Origin: Microcebus murinus
Lineage: Eukaryota; Chordata; Mammalia; Primates; Cheirogaleidae
Assembly (NCBI RefSeq): GCF_040939455.1
Contig: NC_134104.1
Span: 137,862,501 to 137,926,500, forward strand
Length of the DNA: 64,000 nucleotides
Direction of reading: 5' to 3'
The notes beneath the pieces are model-generated. The model ran no database searches. It had not been told where the DNA came from and saw nothing but the letters and a program-made list of their open reading frames with translations. Shown one piece after another: positions 46,931-58,739 of this stretch. Within the stretch, counting starts at the first letter, position 1; every line of letters starts with the position of its first letter. The position numbers and the translations under genes are program-made.

Positions 46931-48184
46931 TGGTGAGAAAGACACAGTATATTTTGGTTTTCATTCATTAGAAGAATTTCAAAAATAATTCTAATTATAA
47001 TCAGCTTTACATGTTTCTCCATACACAAACTGGTTCAAATAATTACTACAGTTGATTCAAATAAAATAAGTTTATGTGCAGGTAAAGAAGCATTTCTGGC
47101 TTTTTACCAGAAGCACAAAGATTGGCAATATCAGAGTTAGTTCTTTAGGAGACATGAGATAAGTGATAGTCATAAGAAATGGCAAAATTACTATAGTATT
47201 TACTGAACATTTGATTAGTTCCCAGTTTTCAGTTTGCAAGGCTGAGGTTCTTGAGATGTATGTTTTCCTTACACACTGACTCTTGTGTTCTTAACCTCAG
47301 AATCAAAGAGAAATTGAACTTCAGAGTAGCCAACCACACAGACAAACACACATTGAAGCTAAATTTAATCTGTCCCAGTAGCATACCCAAATGTGTGTGA
47401 AGAAACCATTCTAGACATTTCTATCAGGGGCCCAGCCCTTCACTAATTTCCAAGCTCTGAGTTGAAAGGAAAAAGCAACAGTATGTAATTAGAGAAATCT
47501 ATGATTTACACATTAACTGGCAATGAAATGCAACCCACAGAGGGGAGAATGAAATTGTGGCCAGCTAATAAGTGTCTGTACTTATTAAGGGTAAAGAAAC
47601 AACCCATGAAACAAATCTAAGCCTTTCCCAAACAGTGCAGGATAATTATATTTGGCATAAGTTCCACAGGGAAGATTCAGCTTTAGAAGCTTAAAGAACT
47701 GAGAAATGGGAAGAAGAGAGCCAGCTCAAGACATAAGTAAAACATTTTTCAGATATATCACAGATGAGGGAAAGGATAATGGTGAGAAGAAAAGACACAC
47801 TGAAGGCCATGGGGAAAAGCAGAAAATGAAACATGCCTTTTAAACCTCAGCCTTCATTCTGGAAGATGATGGGAAAATTTAAATTTCAAAGTCATCCACA
47901 AGAACTTGGAGAATAACCTTGATGGAAAATTTCTAGCAGGACTACAGAGATCTTTAATGCCGGAAATCAAAAGAAACAGATGAACAGTCCCTTGAAGAAT
48001 TTATTCTTCTCCTGATGGTAACTTTGTTAAACACTGACTCTTATACCAGAAATGATGAAACAAATATCATTTCTGCCTTCGAGAAGTTTCAGTGGAGGGG
48101 AAAGTCTACAAACATATACGCATACACTCCAGCAGCCTATATATGCACAAGTTCGATAAAAAATCTTTTTTTTTTTTTTGTCAT

Positions 48185-48340
48185 TGGGAGCTTTGGGTTC
48201 AAACCACAGATCTTCCACTTACTAAAAAATAAGTGTCACCTTGGACAAGACATTTCACCTCTTTAAATCTCTAGTTACTTATCTTTAAAATGGAAATGAT
48301 AATATCTATAAGTCAAGACTATTTGGAGAATTAATTATAA
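48185..48340 (-). repeat. MIR SINE, minus strand
   Basis: 'tttgggttcaaaccacagatc', 'cttccacttactaaaa', 'ttggacaagacatttcacctc' and 'cttatctttaaaatggaaatg' fit antisense MIR. Confidence 0.85.
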
Positions 48341-48470
48341 TTCATTATCATTAATTATTATATACGTATCATATTATATGAATATATTGTAAACTCAACT
48401 ATTATATAATTATTAATTAATTATGATTAATTAATAACTGTAATTCAAGACTGTTGAGAGTATCCAACTT
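48340..48470. repeat. A/T-rich segment with nested inverted repeats
   Basis: Nearly pure A/T with repeated 'attaattat', 'aattaattatgattaatt' and similar palindromic words. It may form hairpins; no gene is present. Confidence 0.7.
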
Positions 48471-48699
48471 TAAAATATATAATACTTGTTGTTTTAAGCC
48501 ACTAGATTTTGGGTTATTTGTTGTACAGCAATAGATAACTAATGTATGGGAGATCAACTGGAAAAGATTTGGAAGTGCCTATGCTGAAAAGTGTTCATCT
48601 TGGGAAGATACTGCTTCTGGAAGAGATGCAGCTATCTTAGTAGGGAAAGTCCTTCCTTAGAGGCTTGGTAGTGAACAGAAAGAAATAAACAAGTTTATA

Positions 48700-49850
48700 A
48701 ATTAGGGGTCTTCCAGAAACAAAAAAGAATTACAGAGTCAGACACACTGCCCTCCCCATCTCACAAACACTCCATTAAATAACCTGCCTTTCACTGTGCC
48801 AACCAAAGAGTGCATTCTTGAACTTGGAAACATAATAAACCACCTAAATCCCAGGCTCCTCATCTCAGAAACACATGCTATTATTCACCCAGGAAAATTT
48901 AGGCCATTTAAAAATAAACAGAAAATGGAGAGCAATAGCCATAGAAAGTTATTAAGAGAAGAAAACAGAACATGAAAATCAAAACTCCTCAGCTAATGAA
49001 AATGTTCCCACAAGAGAAATCATAAAACAGAGAAAACCTATAAAATAGGACTCTGATGTGATTCAAGCATCTTTAAATAAGCATTTGTAAATATGAAAGA
49101 ACATCTTATGTTAGAAAAAAAATTCGGGCTAGCAATGGGCCAAAACAGGAAGATGCAATATGAGAGAGGACCAATCCTAAGAAATAAATTGAAGAAAAAG
49201 ACAAACTTATCTCAGAAATAGAGAGTAAAGTATAAGTAACCTAGGTAGAATAGTATAAACTAAAAATAGAAGAGACATTAGGAGAGGAAGGCAAGCAGCC
49301 AAGAGAAAGAAAAAGAAAGTAATAAAGACAGTGACACACAATGAAGAAGATCCGAGAAAAACAAAACAGTGAAACAAACTAATAGTTAAAAGTATTATCA
49401 AACAGAACTGTCCAGAAATAAAAAAAAATAATCTGTATGTTGAAAGGAGTCAATGTTACTAGAGGGAGCAACTTTGGGACATATCCTAGGAAACAGATGT
49501 CAATGCTATCGAAATTTTAAAAATCTGTTACTCCAGGAAAAAAGACCACATTTTTAATGAAACATAAACTCAGTAGAATCTGGACAGTAGTGGGCAAAAT
49601 AAAATAATAGTGGTGCAATAATTTCAAGAAATTCAGGGTAAGGATGTATGACCCACGATTTTACATCCAGCCAACTGTCTTTCAAGTATGAAGGCCATAG
49701 AAAAACAGATTTAAACACTCGAAAACATGAGGAATATTGTACTTCTGAAGAGTTGGCTAAAGGAAGAGCTTCATCCAACTGAGAAATGGCAGAAGGATTA
49801 AGGTTAAACTTAAAAAAGAAAGAAAAGGGAAATTGAATAAATGTGTTTTA
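48700..49850 (+). repeat. Old HAL1/L1-like fragment, plus strand
   Basis: 'gattttacatccagccaact', 'ctttcaagtatgaaggcc', 'tttaaacactcgaaaac' and 'gagttggctaaaggaag' resemble the end of HAL1/L1 ORF1 transcripts. The preceding A-rich part is compatible with this. No intact frame is left. Confidence 0.5.
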
Positions 49851-52580
49851 TTATTTATTACTGAATGGCTAATATATGGGAACAAAGGGCATGATTTAAA
49901 TTTCATAAACCAAATAGTAGAGTCCATAAAATGAAACTATAATGATGATAATAATAGTAATAATATAGTGTTTAACAATATAGTTAATAGTTGGTATGTT
50001 AATATTACCTATTAAATGCTTTTGTTTTTATTGTTATTTATTTGGCCAGGGAGTATTTTGAAAAAATAAAAATCAAATGCCTTTAAATAGGACACATGCT
50101 GTCCAAGTCCCACTGGCTCTGTACTCTTACAATCTCACTCATTTTTATTACCTGCTTGATCCCTGAAGGCATTTTAGTTGAGGCCTGAGGACACTCCTTA
50201 TCATGGTGAACAAAACATATATAGATTCAGCTCAGAAGAAGCTCACATATCTACCTATATCTGATTAGCATTCCTGATCCTGATAAAGTTTCAGACACTG
50301 AGAAAGTGAGTTTCTACCTCTGAAAGCATGGGGTAGAGAAGAAAGGTTTTGAAGAATTTACTAAGGTAAATACCACTTCAGTTAGGTCAACCTTCCTTGG
50401 CAACACCCTATGTTATCACATAGATTTCCATATTTCCATTAGTACTTCTAAACTTCTTTCATCGTGGAGGATTGAAGACATAATGTTATCTTCATTTATA
50501 AAAATTAAGAAGTTATTATATCATTTATAAATGAGGCCTGGAAGCAAGAAAATACCTTTGCACTGTGATGTCAAAAGAAGAAGATTCAAAAGTAAGGGAC
50601 TTTATGGTCACTGAAAAAAACAAAACAGAACTGAATCTGGATTTATTTGGAAATTGACAAGTTTTAAGAATTAAGAGATAAGATAGTGATTCCTTTCCAC
50701 CAGAGGGCGCCATAGACTAGACTCCAGCAAGCGTGCTTGCATGTTTGGGTATGTAAACACAATAACCTAAGGCAGCTAGTTTTAGGCTTTATATTTTTGT
50801 AACAAGGAGAGTTTTCTAAGATCAACACTGAACATTATTGATTTGTCAATAAGGTAGGATTTGTCTTAAAGGCATTAATTTGACTATACCCTTCAGACAG
50901 TTTTACCCTCCAGATGGAAAACAAAAACAAAGCGGAAATAATGGCTTTATCCTATATTTACATGTGTTACTTCCACAAGGTTATTTATTTAGAAGCTGGA
51001 TGGTGGAAAACTGCTTTAGCTACTGTAACCCCATGATGAAATCCACCTACAATTTTGCCTGTTGGGATACATCTGGGCCAAGTATTTGGAATTTGTGGGT
51101 TCTGTGGAATGGATCTAATTTCTCAGGAAGCTGCAGAAAGCAAGGCTTGTCCCTCCTGCTATTTCTCTAGCACTAGAAATTAAGTGTATCTGTCCATTTC
51201 CAACCCAGTAATGCAATGAGAAAATGCTGTCCCCTTCAGCACAGAGAATACCCCAGGTCATCACCTATTGAAAATTCAGGCTTTGCCCTGAGTCTCTGAC
51301 AATCAAATGCTTGCAAGCCATGCTTTAGTTTGCTTCAAATGCTGGGCCTGTAAAGACGGATTTACCTACACTCCCTTTGTACTCTGAGGGGCAAATTTTA
51401 TCAGCTGAAAGCTCACTTGCAGTCTCCTGTGAGTGTTCAGCAAGCCAAAGTGCTTGTGAAGTATAACTCCCACGCTGCTCTCGACTGGCTGATTAGGACT
51501 GAAATAGTGCATTTGAAAATGGAGCGCCATTTGAAATTCATGGGCTGGCAGAGGATCACAGCCGATCATAATTTCTCATGTGAAAATGTGATTTCCCTCC
51601 CCCTGTTTCCTCTTGTTCCACTGCTGAGGAGTATTAAGTGAGTTTTCCAGCCCGTGCCAGGGACTTATGCAAAGGTGCTGTAAGGAGACACAATTAGGAG
51701 TAACAAAGGCATGGGCTTTCCAGGCCCTGAATTTCTATGCTTACTATGGGATGGCTTTCAGGCTTATGAATTGAGGAATCCTATAGGAAGAGGCAGTGGG
51801 GAGAGGGAAGTAAATGTTTCCCAACAGCTTATGCCACTCCCCAGCCACTTTGAATAACAACATGAGCTTGTATCTAACAAGTGTCTCATAGAGGTAACAC
51901 AACCTTGAGGCTGAGTAAGCATCTAAGGTCTAAATTGACCCTCCCACTTTTCCTGGGACTCTAGATAGTGGGATTGCAACTGTTTCTGTTTTCATACAGC
52001 AATTAAGAAATTACTAAAAATTCACACTTAAGTGTTTCTTACCATACAAACAAAAACAAAAGAATATAAGGAAAGTAAATAAATATTTTGTTATTTAAAA
52101 AAGGAATTAGTAAGCCATTTAACTATGTAACTAAACGTTTCACATAGCCTGTTTGTTAGCAAATATAACTTTTCTTCTGGCTTCCCTCCTTTCCCCAACA
52201 ATATCCTAATTTTCTTATTCTAATCCTGCCTGATACTAGACTATTTTGCATTTTCTACAAAGCCTAAATCCTACTCTTAAAAAATTTAATTATGAGAATT
52301 CATGACTGCCACATGTTTGAGCAATTTAATGGGGAACATGGGCCCTCAACCTAGGGACTCCAGGTCAACATAAATAGTAAAGAATTGACAAGTTGTCATC
52401 AATAATTCAAGCCTCTAGATACAGACATTCAGTCTGAGTAAAGCAGTATATTCTTTTGCATTGGAATTATAGGAAACCACTATGCTTGCATTGATCCGAA
52501 TCTATTTGTCAATTAAATATTTCTGACTAATAAAAATAGGAAATAAAATGGTTGCAAGACTAGATATATGGAGTGTTCCA
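49850..52580. other. Intergenic stretch, mostly unassigned
   Basis: Apart from the CTCF-like motif at 50697-50711 I can name nothing here. 50880-51760 is less A/T-rich than its surroundings and free of recognisable repeats, so it might contain a conserved element; this cannot be judged without comparison. Confidence 0.45.
50697..50711 (+). promoter_or_regulatory. CTCF-like motif, exact core match
   Basis: CCACCAGAGGGCGCC matches all positions of the CTCF core CCASYAGRKGGCRS. It lies outside any repeat I recognise and has the same orientation as the motif at 29148. Occupancy is inference. Confidence 0.65.
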
Positions 52581-52979
52581 TCACCCCTGCATCCCTATCC
52601 TTCTAATTGCCTTCTCTCTCTCCTCTCCTTCACTGCATTTAAGGAACTGAACAAGATACATGTTGTCCATACTTCTCATTTCCCATTTCTTCCACAACTC
52701 CGGATTGTTGTTTTTTGCCTCTAAACTTTACTGAAACTGCTTATGTTAAAGCTACCAATGACCCTCTGCTTGCCAAGGTCAACAGAAGCCTCACTGTCCG
52801 TGTTTGATTTGCCTTTCTGTAGCATGTGGCATCACAGACTTCCTTCCTTCTCTGATTCCCTCATCTGGATTAACTTCCCCTCTCTTGGCCATTTCCTCTC
52901 TGCATCTTTCCTCTCCCTGTCCTGTGCTTACACATTCGTTTGGGTTGGAAGCAAACCAAAATATTCCCCCCACACACAT

Positions 52980-53000
52980 ACATCCCCCCCCCCCTCCCCT
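52980..53000. repeat. C-rich simple sequence
   Basis: A run of C with few T ('ccccccccccctcccctcc'). It gives spurious Pro-rich ORFs. Confidence 0.9.
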
Positions 53001-53269
53001 CCGATTGTTAAGTTAAAGACACTGAAAATGCAGGGTAACACTCTGCCTCAGCCTCTGTTTGCCTGATGCCAGGACGGAAAGCCCTACTTACTGGAGACAG
53101 CACTTGCTTCTTGGCCCAGAGAAGGCACCGGCAGGCACCAAAGGAATCTGGGGACAGATTTTGTTGTCTTTCCACATTTCCCCACCTTTTAAAAGACTGG
53201 AACAGCTCTCTCCTTTTTCTCCTCACTGTATCCAATTTATAGATCTCTGTTAAAATACTGTTTAAGCAG

Positions 53270-53445
53270 GGACCCTAAGCCACTGTCTTGAGAGAGAAAT
53301 TCTTTTGAGTTGAGGCCTCTCTTGAAAGATGGGTACAACACATGTTAATACACTTCTGCTTGTTTTTCTTTTGCTAATCTGATTTTTGTTTTCAGGAGAG
53401 TGTTTTTAGGTTCTCAGCTAAGAACCTAAAAAGGGAAAGAAGAGA
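53270..53445 (+). repeat. LTR 3' fragment (ERV1-like), plus strand
   Basis: 'cacttctgcttgtttttctt', 'ttgctaatctgatttttgtt' and 'ttcaggagagtg' match the U5-like end of the LTR at 43690-44050. The rest of the LTR is not recognised. Confidence 0.5.
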
Positions 53446-53639
53446 AGTTATGGTTTTTCCCCTACAGTTTTTATTCTTATCCCTTCTTTCTCAGTCCACA
53501 TGCCCTGTAAGTCACTTCATCCTAACTTCAATTACCATGTCTGTAACGATAATGTTTGAATTTTTCCTCTGGTTCAGACTTCTGAAATTCAGCCTCACAT
53601 TTCTATCTCCTGAATTGCCCCACCTGGATGTCTACAGTA

Positions 53640-53980
53640 GAGAAAATGCTATGTGTCCACCCAAACTGTTGCTTTCTCGTTTGTGTTTTGCTGGGCACGT
53701 ATTTGCCAGCTTTTCCTGCAGTTACACAGGCTATGTGCTAGACATACGGCTAGTGGAATATGGGTGGCATCAACACACATCCCTTCTGCTTCTTGTCCCT
53801 GTAATGTCCCACAGAATCCTCCAAGCTCCTTCTCTTCCCTGACAGCATTGGAGGTTGGTGGTGTCACAAGATTCACCAGCCAAGAACATTCACACCAGAC
53901 TTCGATGGCAGGAAGAGTAAAGCGGTGTTAGGCCACTGAGAATTGTGTTGTTAACTACAGCAGTTAGACTACTCTGATTA
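53640..53980 (+). repeat. Old interspersed repeat, family unnamed
   Basis: 'agttacacaggctatgtgct', 'agacatacggctagtggaat', 'atgggtggcatcaa' and 'aggccactgagaattgtg' follow a common ancient repeat order ending in '...actacagcagttagac'. The ORFs of 92-130 codons here are chance. Confidence 0.5.
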
Positions 53981-55084
53981 TTTTTTCATGTAATAAAGAA
54001 CTCAATATCTCTAAAATGGAACTTCTTTTGCTCCACAAACAACTTCCATGTCTCCATGAATGGGATCCCCAACTTGCCAATGGGGAAAAATTGAGTGTAT
54101 GCATGAATCTCAAATAACAAATGCAGAAAAATGATAAAACGTCAATTTCAACACAGTGATTATTCCTGAGAAAAAAGTGTTGGGGAAGTAAAAAGGTAGA
54201 AGTACACAGAGGGCTTTAAATGTATTTGCATTTTCTTTGTGAAGCAGCACGGTGACTACATTATATTATTATTCCTCATCCCTCTTTGTCTTAAATATTT
54301 CTTAATACGTAAAAAAGCCCAACTGGGGAGTTAAAATATTGTAAGTCAGCATATTTGATGTGTTTTTTGACTTTGCAGAAATTGGCTGACAGCATTGATT
54401 GTAAGGTCGTCATTGGATGACTCTCTAGAAAGAGGATCATAAAAATAATGGTATTTGACAGAGGAGAAAGCGAAGGGCTAACCACTCAATTTTTCCCCTT
54501 CTCTCTAAACTTCTCTGAGCAATGAGAGGTGCTGTGTTTGTATGGTATTTTGGGAATAATTCCCATGGATTGGTCTGTGGCTATTGAGCAATTTCATTTT
54601 GATTCAAGGGAACTACATGTCTCAAAGTGCACGAAACAGCAATTAAGTAAATACCTGTCTAGAAAACTGAGCTTTGAATGTGTCAGTCTTTCATTATAAA
54701 TGGGAATGCCTTCAGAAAAATTTGGCCTTCTGTAATCCTAAACCTTGCAAGCTTGTGTGGAAGTGAGGAAGGCTTTTTCAGATTTTCACACATCTTAATA
54801 CTGCAGAAGTTTGACTTGCTAATTAAGTTCAGGTACTCTGCCAGTGATGTTTATTAACAGAATTTTGAATTCAGTCCTAATACTCCTGCGTGTGTTTTAT
54901 TTTGGATTGAACACCTCTGCACTGAGTTGTCAATATTTTCCATTGTAATGATAAAGGAGCTGCAACAGACACACAAGATAAAAGACATCAAGCACCAAAT
55001 CACATAATAATACCAGGGGCTGTATTGTGCTACTTTGTTCAGCATCAAAAAGAATTCTTTGGAGTTCTGCAGTGAAAGCAATGG

Positions 55085-55235
55085 GTCAAAAATTGGAATT
55101 CACTCCCAGCTTCACTAACTTACTGTATGGTGGTATGACAAGTAACTCCAAATCTCTCAGCATTTATGCACTAAAATATTTAAAAAGTTTGCAGTATTCA
55201 CAGAGAGTATAACTAGGCTTAATAAACGTTTAGAA
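55085..55235 (-). repeat. MIR SINE, minus strand
   Basis: 'gaattcactcccagcttcac', 'taacttactgtatgg' and 'caagtaactccaaatctctc' match antisense MIR. Confidence 0.65.
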
Positions 55236-55772
55236 ATTCCTACTAATAAGCTGCCTTTCTTCCAAAGCATTTGAGATATTAAAACTAATTAGGTGCTATC
55301 TACTTATTAAGTGCTAGATGATGAATGTTTTTACTGAGTTTTGAGATTCTGGTGAAGAAATTGTGAAGCATAATTATTGTTGGCAGTGAATAGTATACAT
55401 GATGAATAGCATGAAAAAATATTTCATTTCATTCCAATACCAGATTTTAGCTATTTCACTGTAGGAATGGGAAAAGGTACTGTCTAAATTGAAAGGTGGA
55501 ACCAATAAAAAGAAGCTTCAAGAGGGCTCAGGATGGACCCTCAGGATGTCATGTGAATTGAGACTGAGGAGAATGAATTTCTGTATTATCTCATTTGTAT
55601 CTAGAAAAGCCAATTTCCAGAACCCAGTCTGCTTGGGAAATATTTCAGCAGCTCAGGAAGATGTATAAAATCTTCCCTTTGGTAGAGAAAAGCATGGTTA
55701 AGGGCTTGGAAGAGAATGAAATACTACAGCCATAATTTCAACATGTTACTCCCAAAGATTCCTAGAACTACC

Positions 55773-56011
55773 CTCTAAAGCAGGCGTCCTCAAACTATGG
55801 CCCACGGGCCACATGGGGCCCTGCCAAGGACATTTATCTGGCCCACTGGGTGTTTTTGCTGCTGCTTCCTGTCCTGCTTAGCACCCGAATAGTTCCGGAC
55901 CCACACTGCGCATGTGTGGAATGTGTGCCGCACTCTCCAATGCCCTCCAGCAGTCTGAGGGACAGTGAACTGGCCCCCTGTTTAAAAAGTTTGAGAACCC
56001 CTGCTCTAAAG
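55773..56011. mobile_element. Non-autonomous hAT element (223 bp) with perfect 8-bp target duplication
   Basis: The element spans 55781-56003. It begins CAGGCGTCCTCAAACT and, reversed, ends CAGGGGTTCTCAAACT (14 of 16 identical terminal inverted repeats). Both sides carry the identical octamer CTCTAAAG (55773-55780, 56004-56011), close to the hAT target preference nTCTAGAn. Inside are 'ggcccacgggccacatgggg', 'cactgcgcatgtgtgg' and 'gggacagtgaactggccccc'. It is non-coding: the ORFs through it are accidental. The preserved duplication and ends indicate a much younger insertion than the Charlie element at 3100-5527. Confidence 0.92.
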
Positions 56012-56999
56012 TCTGAAGACGGCCAGAGCACTGCAGTGCCAGTCCTCGCTTCTTCCTCTGTAGGCAGCTGCAGTGGATTAAGTCTCAGCCCTCAGCCTGA
56101 CCATGTCAGCACCCACCCTGTCTCCCAGAAACTGTTAACTTTGAGAGAGAGATTTCCCTCCCCCTTTCTTATGTCCAGCTAGGTTGTACCACAGCCTACC
56201 TCATGAATTACAGGGAGCAACATGATAGCACTAGAATAAACTTGCATTTCAGTGATTTACTGGAGCTGCTAGATAAACCAAAGAATAATTATCCTTTGCA
56301 AAGCAACTATAAAATGCTTTAGAGTTTCTAAAGTGTTTTCACTCTCTGCTTATTCCAAAGTCAGAGACAAAAGACTATTTTTTTTCTTAGTGATTTTTCC
56401 AAGTATTGATATATTTGCTCCTTTCAAAGCAATTTCTGCATGCTGAGAACCATCTGTCCCCCTCCAAGTCTTAGATTCTGTTCTTGAAACTTTTTTGGGG
56501 TGAGGAAGCTAGAAAACTTGAAGAAGTCTTGTTTGAGACCTCTATTATTTTGCTTCCAAATGAATGAGAGTCAATTTTGTATGGCTTAAGCTCAATGAGG
56601 GGATGTATTGGCTTAAAAATTAAGCTGCAGGTGGGGAAAGATATCAATGATCTCAAAAACATCTGGAACTAGGAACTTAAATGTCAACAAAACCTTCTTT
56701 CTGCCTTTATTTTTGCTTTTCCTTGAGTTCCAATTTCATTCTCTCTCCTTTTAGACCACTGCTACAGCTGTGCTGATTTATATCATCTCTAATTCCTAAT
56801 TAAAAAATAATCCAGGGGAAGGGCTTTGGTATGGTTGGGGTGGGGAGGGTGGTGGTGAGGAAAATAAGACACCCTGACACTCCTAGGAGAACGAAATGGT
56901 TATAGCACAGACAAGAGAAGCTCCCCACATAAAACGGATGTCATTCTTAGAAGAAATGGTGTTTGGGGGCAGGCAAAACAAGAAGTGTCCGTGGTAAAA

Positions 57000-57165
57000 C
57001 CTCACTTAATCCTTCACCAGTTGCAATTCATGGATGAGAAATCAGCTGTAGAGTGGGGTCGTTATTTGTTCAAGGTTATGCAGCTCCTAAATGAGAGAAC
57101 TGGGACTTGAACCCGGGCTTTCTATGTCCCAGGCCATTCTGTTCTCTCATATGTCACTATGCAAT
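57000..57165 (+). repeat. MIR SINE, plus strand
   Basis: 'cacttaatccttcaccag', 'catggatgagaaatcagc', 'caaggttatgcagctcc' and 'gggacttgaacccgggc' follow MIR. The last block is the tRNA-like B-box region typical of the family. Confidence 0.85.
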
Positions 57166-57489
57166 TTAATCTATAGGTTGGTATATGTCAGATGACACCG
57201 TAAAATTTGAAAGATTTCTTGAGAGGACCCATGGAGGTTCTATATTGTTCCAGGTTTGGGGTTGGCCTCAAAGGGCCTGTGAGAAATATTAGTAAGTCAT
57301 TTTCAGAGTCAGTCTACCAACCAATGTTGATTCATTGAGCACCTTCTATAAGCCGGGTACCATGTTAGACTTTTGAGTTACAGAAAAGAGGTGGTGAAAA
57401 GACATGGTTTAACTAATTAACTAAATAGTCATAAAACATAAGTGTGCAAAAAGGAAACTGTGTGATGAGAGTATACAGAATAATATATT

Positions 57490-57512
57490 ATGTGTGTGTG
57501 TGTGTGTGTGCA
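57490..57512. repeat. (TG)n microsatellite
   Basis: About ten TG units, followed by 'cacttgcacgcgtgtg', an imperfect continuation. Confidence 0.95.
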
Positions 57513-57769
57513 CTTGCACGCGTGTGTTTGTGTGTTTATTGATTGGGGCTGTGTGGTTATGAAATTTTTCCTTGTGGAATACCCTGAGGTTATTTAAGGA
57601 ACTGATTAATTCTGACAGTTGATCCTTAAATGTGTGTAGATGCTCTTAGTTTTCTTTCCAGGGGTCATCTAGCTCTGAAACTTTGATTGGAGTGTAAGAA
57701 ACTTGAATTCATTTCAGGGGAAATACATTCTCATTATTAAGGACCAATTAATGTCAGTGCCTGTATCAG

Positions 57770-58235
57770 TTAGTTATTTCTGTGTAATAAATCAACCCCA
57801 CATTTAATGGCTTAAAACAACACTAATTTATTATGTACCCATAATAATTAAATATTTTTTAAAAAACCTATTAATTACTCATGCATCTACTAGTTGGTGA
57901 GGTTTTTGCTAATTTGCGCTGGGCTTACTTGTCTGCAGAAGTCTATTTCTAGCCAAGGATGCAGCTGGACTTGGCCCCTTACTGCCAGTTGGCCCGGTCT
58001 GCTCCACACGTAATTATCTAGAGGCCCAAGTAGCCACAGAGGTAACCCTCTCTTACGACAAAGGTGGAAGTGTGAGAGAACAAGCCCAATTACATAAAGA
58101 CATTTTATGTCTTTGACTGTGCCATGTTTTATGGCATCCCACTGACTGAGGCAATTCCATGGCCAAGTCCAAAGGCAAGAGGTAGGGAGAAACATTCCCC
58201 TCAGGGATGGTGGTAGCTGGGCAGAGTGAATGGTC
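57770..58235. repeat. Old interspersed repeat, copy 3, with a tiny L1 tail inside
   Basis: 'tagttatttctgtgtaataa' and 'atggcttaaaacaacac' belong to the family at 940 and 42515. At about 57832-57867 a 36-bp piece, 'tatgtacccataataatt' plus an A-rich end, is an L1 3' end of the kind seen at 35940-35960. The repeat then continues with 'actcatgcatctactagttgg'. Confidence 0.55.
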
Positions 58236-58739
58236 CTGATCAGCGACCTAATCTACCGTAGAGTCCATAATAAAAGTGCATTTAAAAAAAAAGTATATTG
58301 ATAAAAGTATATTCCTAGGTGATTCTAGAGGAGAAACAAATAATATTGTAGGGAAGGGGCTGACTTTTAAGAGTGGCAGATATATATTTTTGCCGCACGG
58401 GGAAACAATGATTTTTCTTTTTTAAAAAATGTATTTTCCTTTATATAGAACTTCTCCTCCATCTATTTTTATTAATTTCCTGTTAGCCACGTGATCATCT
58501 GATTCACAAAGTGCCTTCATTACATTTTTCTGGGTAAGACAGTAGGAATGTGACTTGGCATACATTTTCCCTTTTCAAATCTCAGGCTCAGAGTTGAATT
58601 AATTATTATCTTGTTTGGGCCACATTGTTATGATTAGTCTATGCAAGGCCACTTTCTTCTTTTAAATATGTAGGGTTTGTTTTCTTTTTACTGCTCATAA
58701 TTTAGTCTTATTCCATGCCCTTTCTCCAGTTTTGGCAAT

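Noticed and set aside
53450..53842. 130-codon hydrophobic ORF
   Set aside because: It overlaps an old repeat and other ORFs in all frames; Leu/Phe richness comes from T/C-rich DNA.
55834..56182. ORFs of 65-110 codons on both strands
   Set aside because: They run through the non-coding hAT element and have no counterpart outside it.
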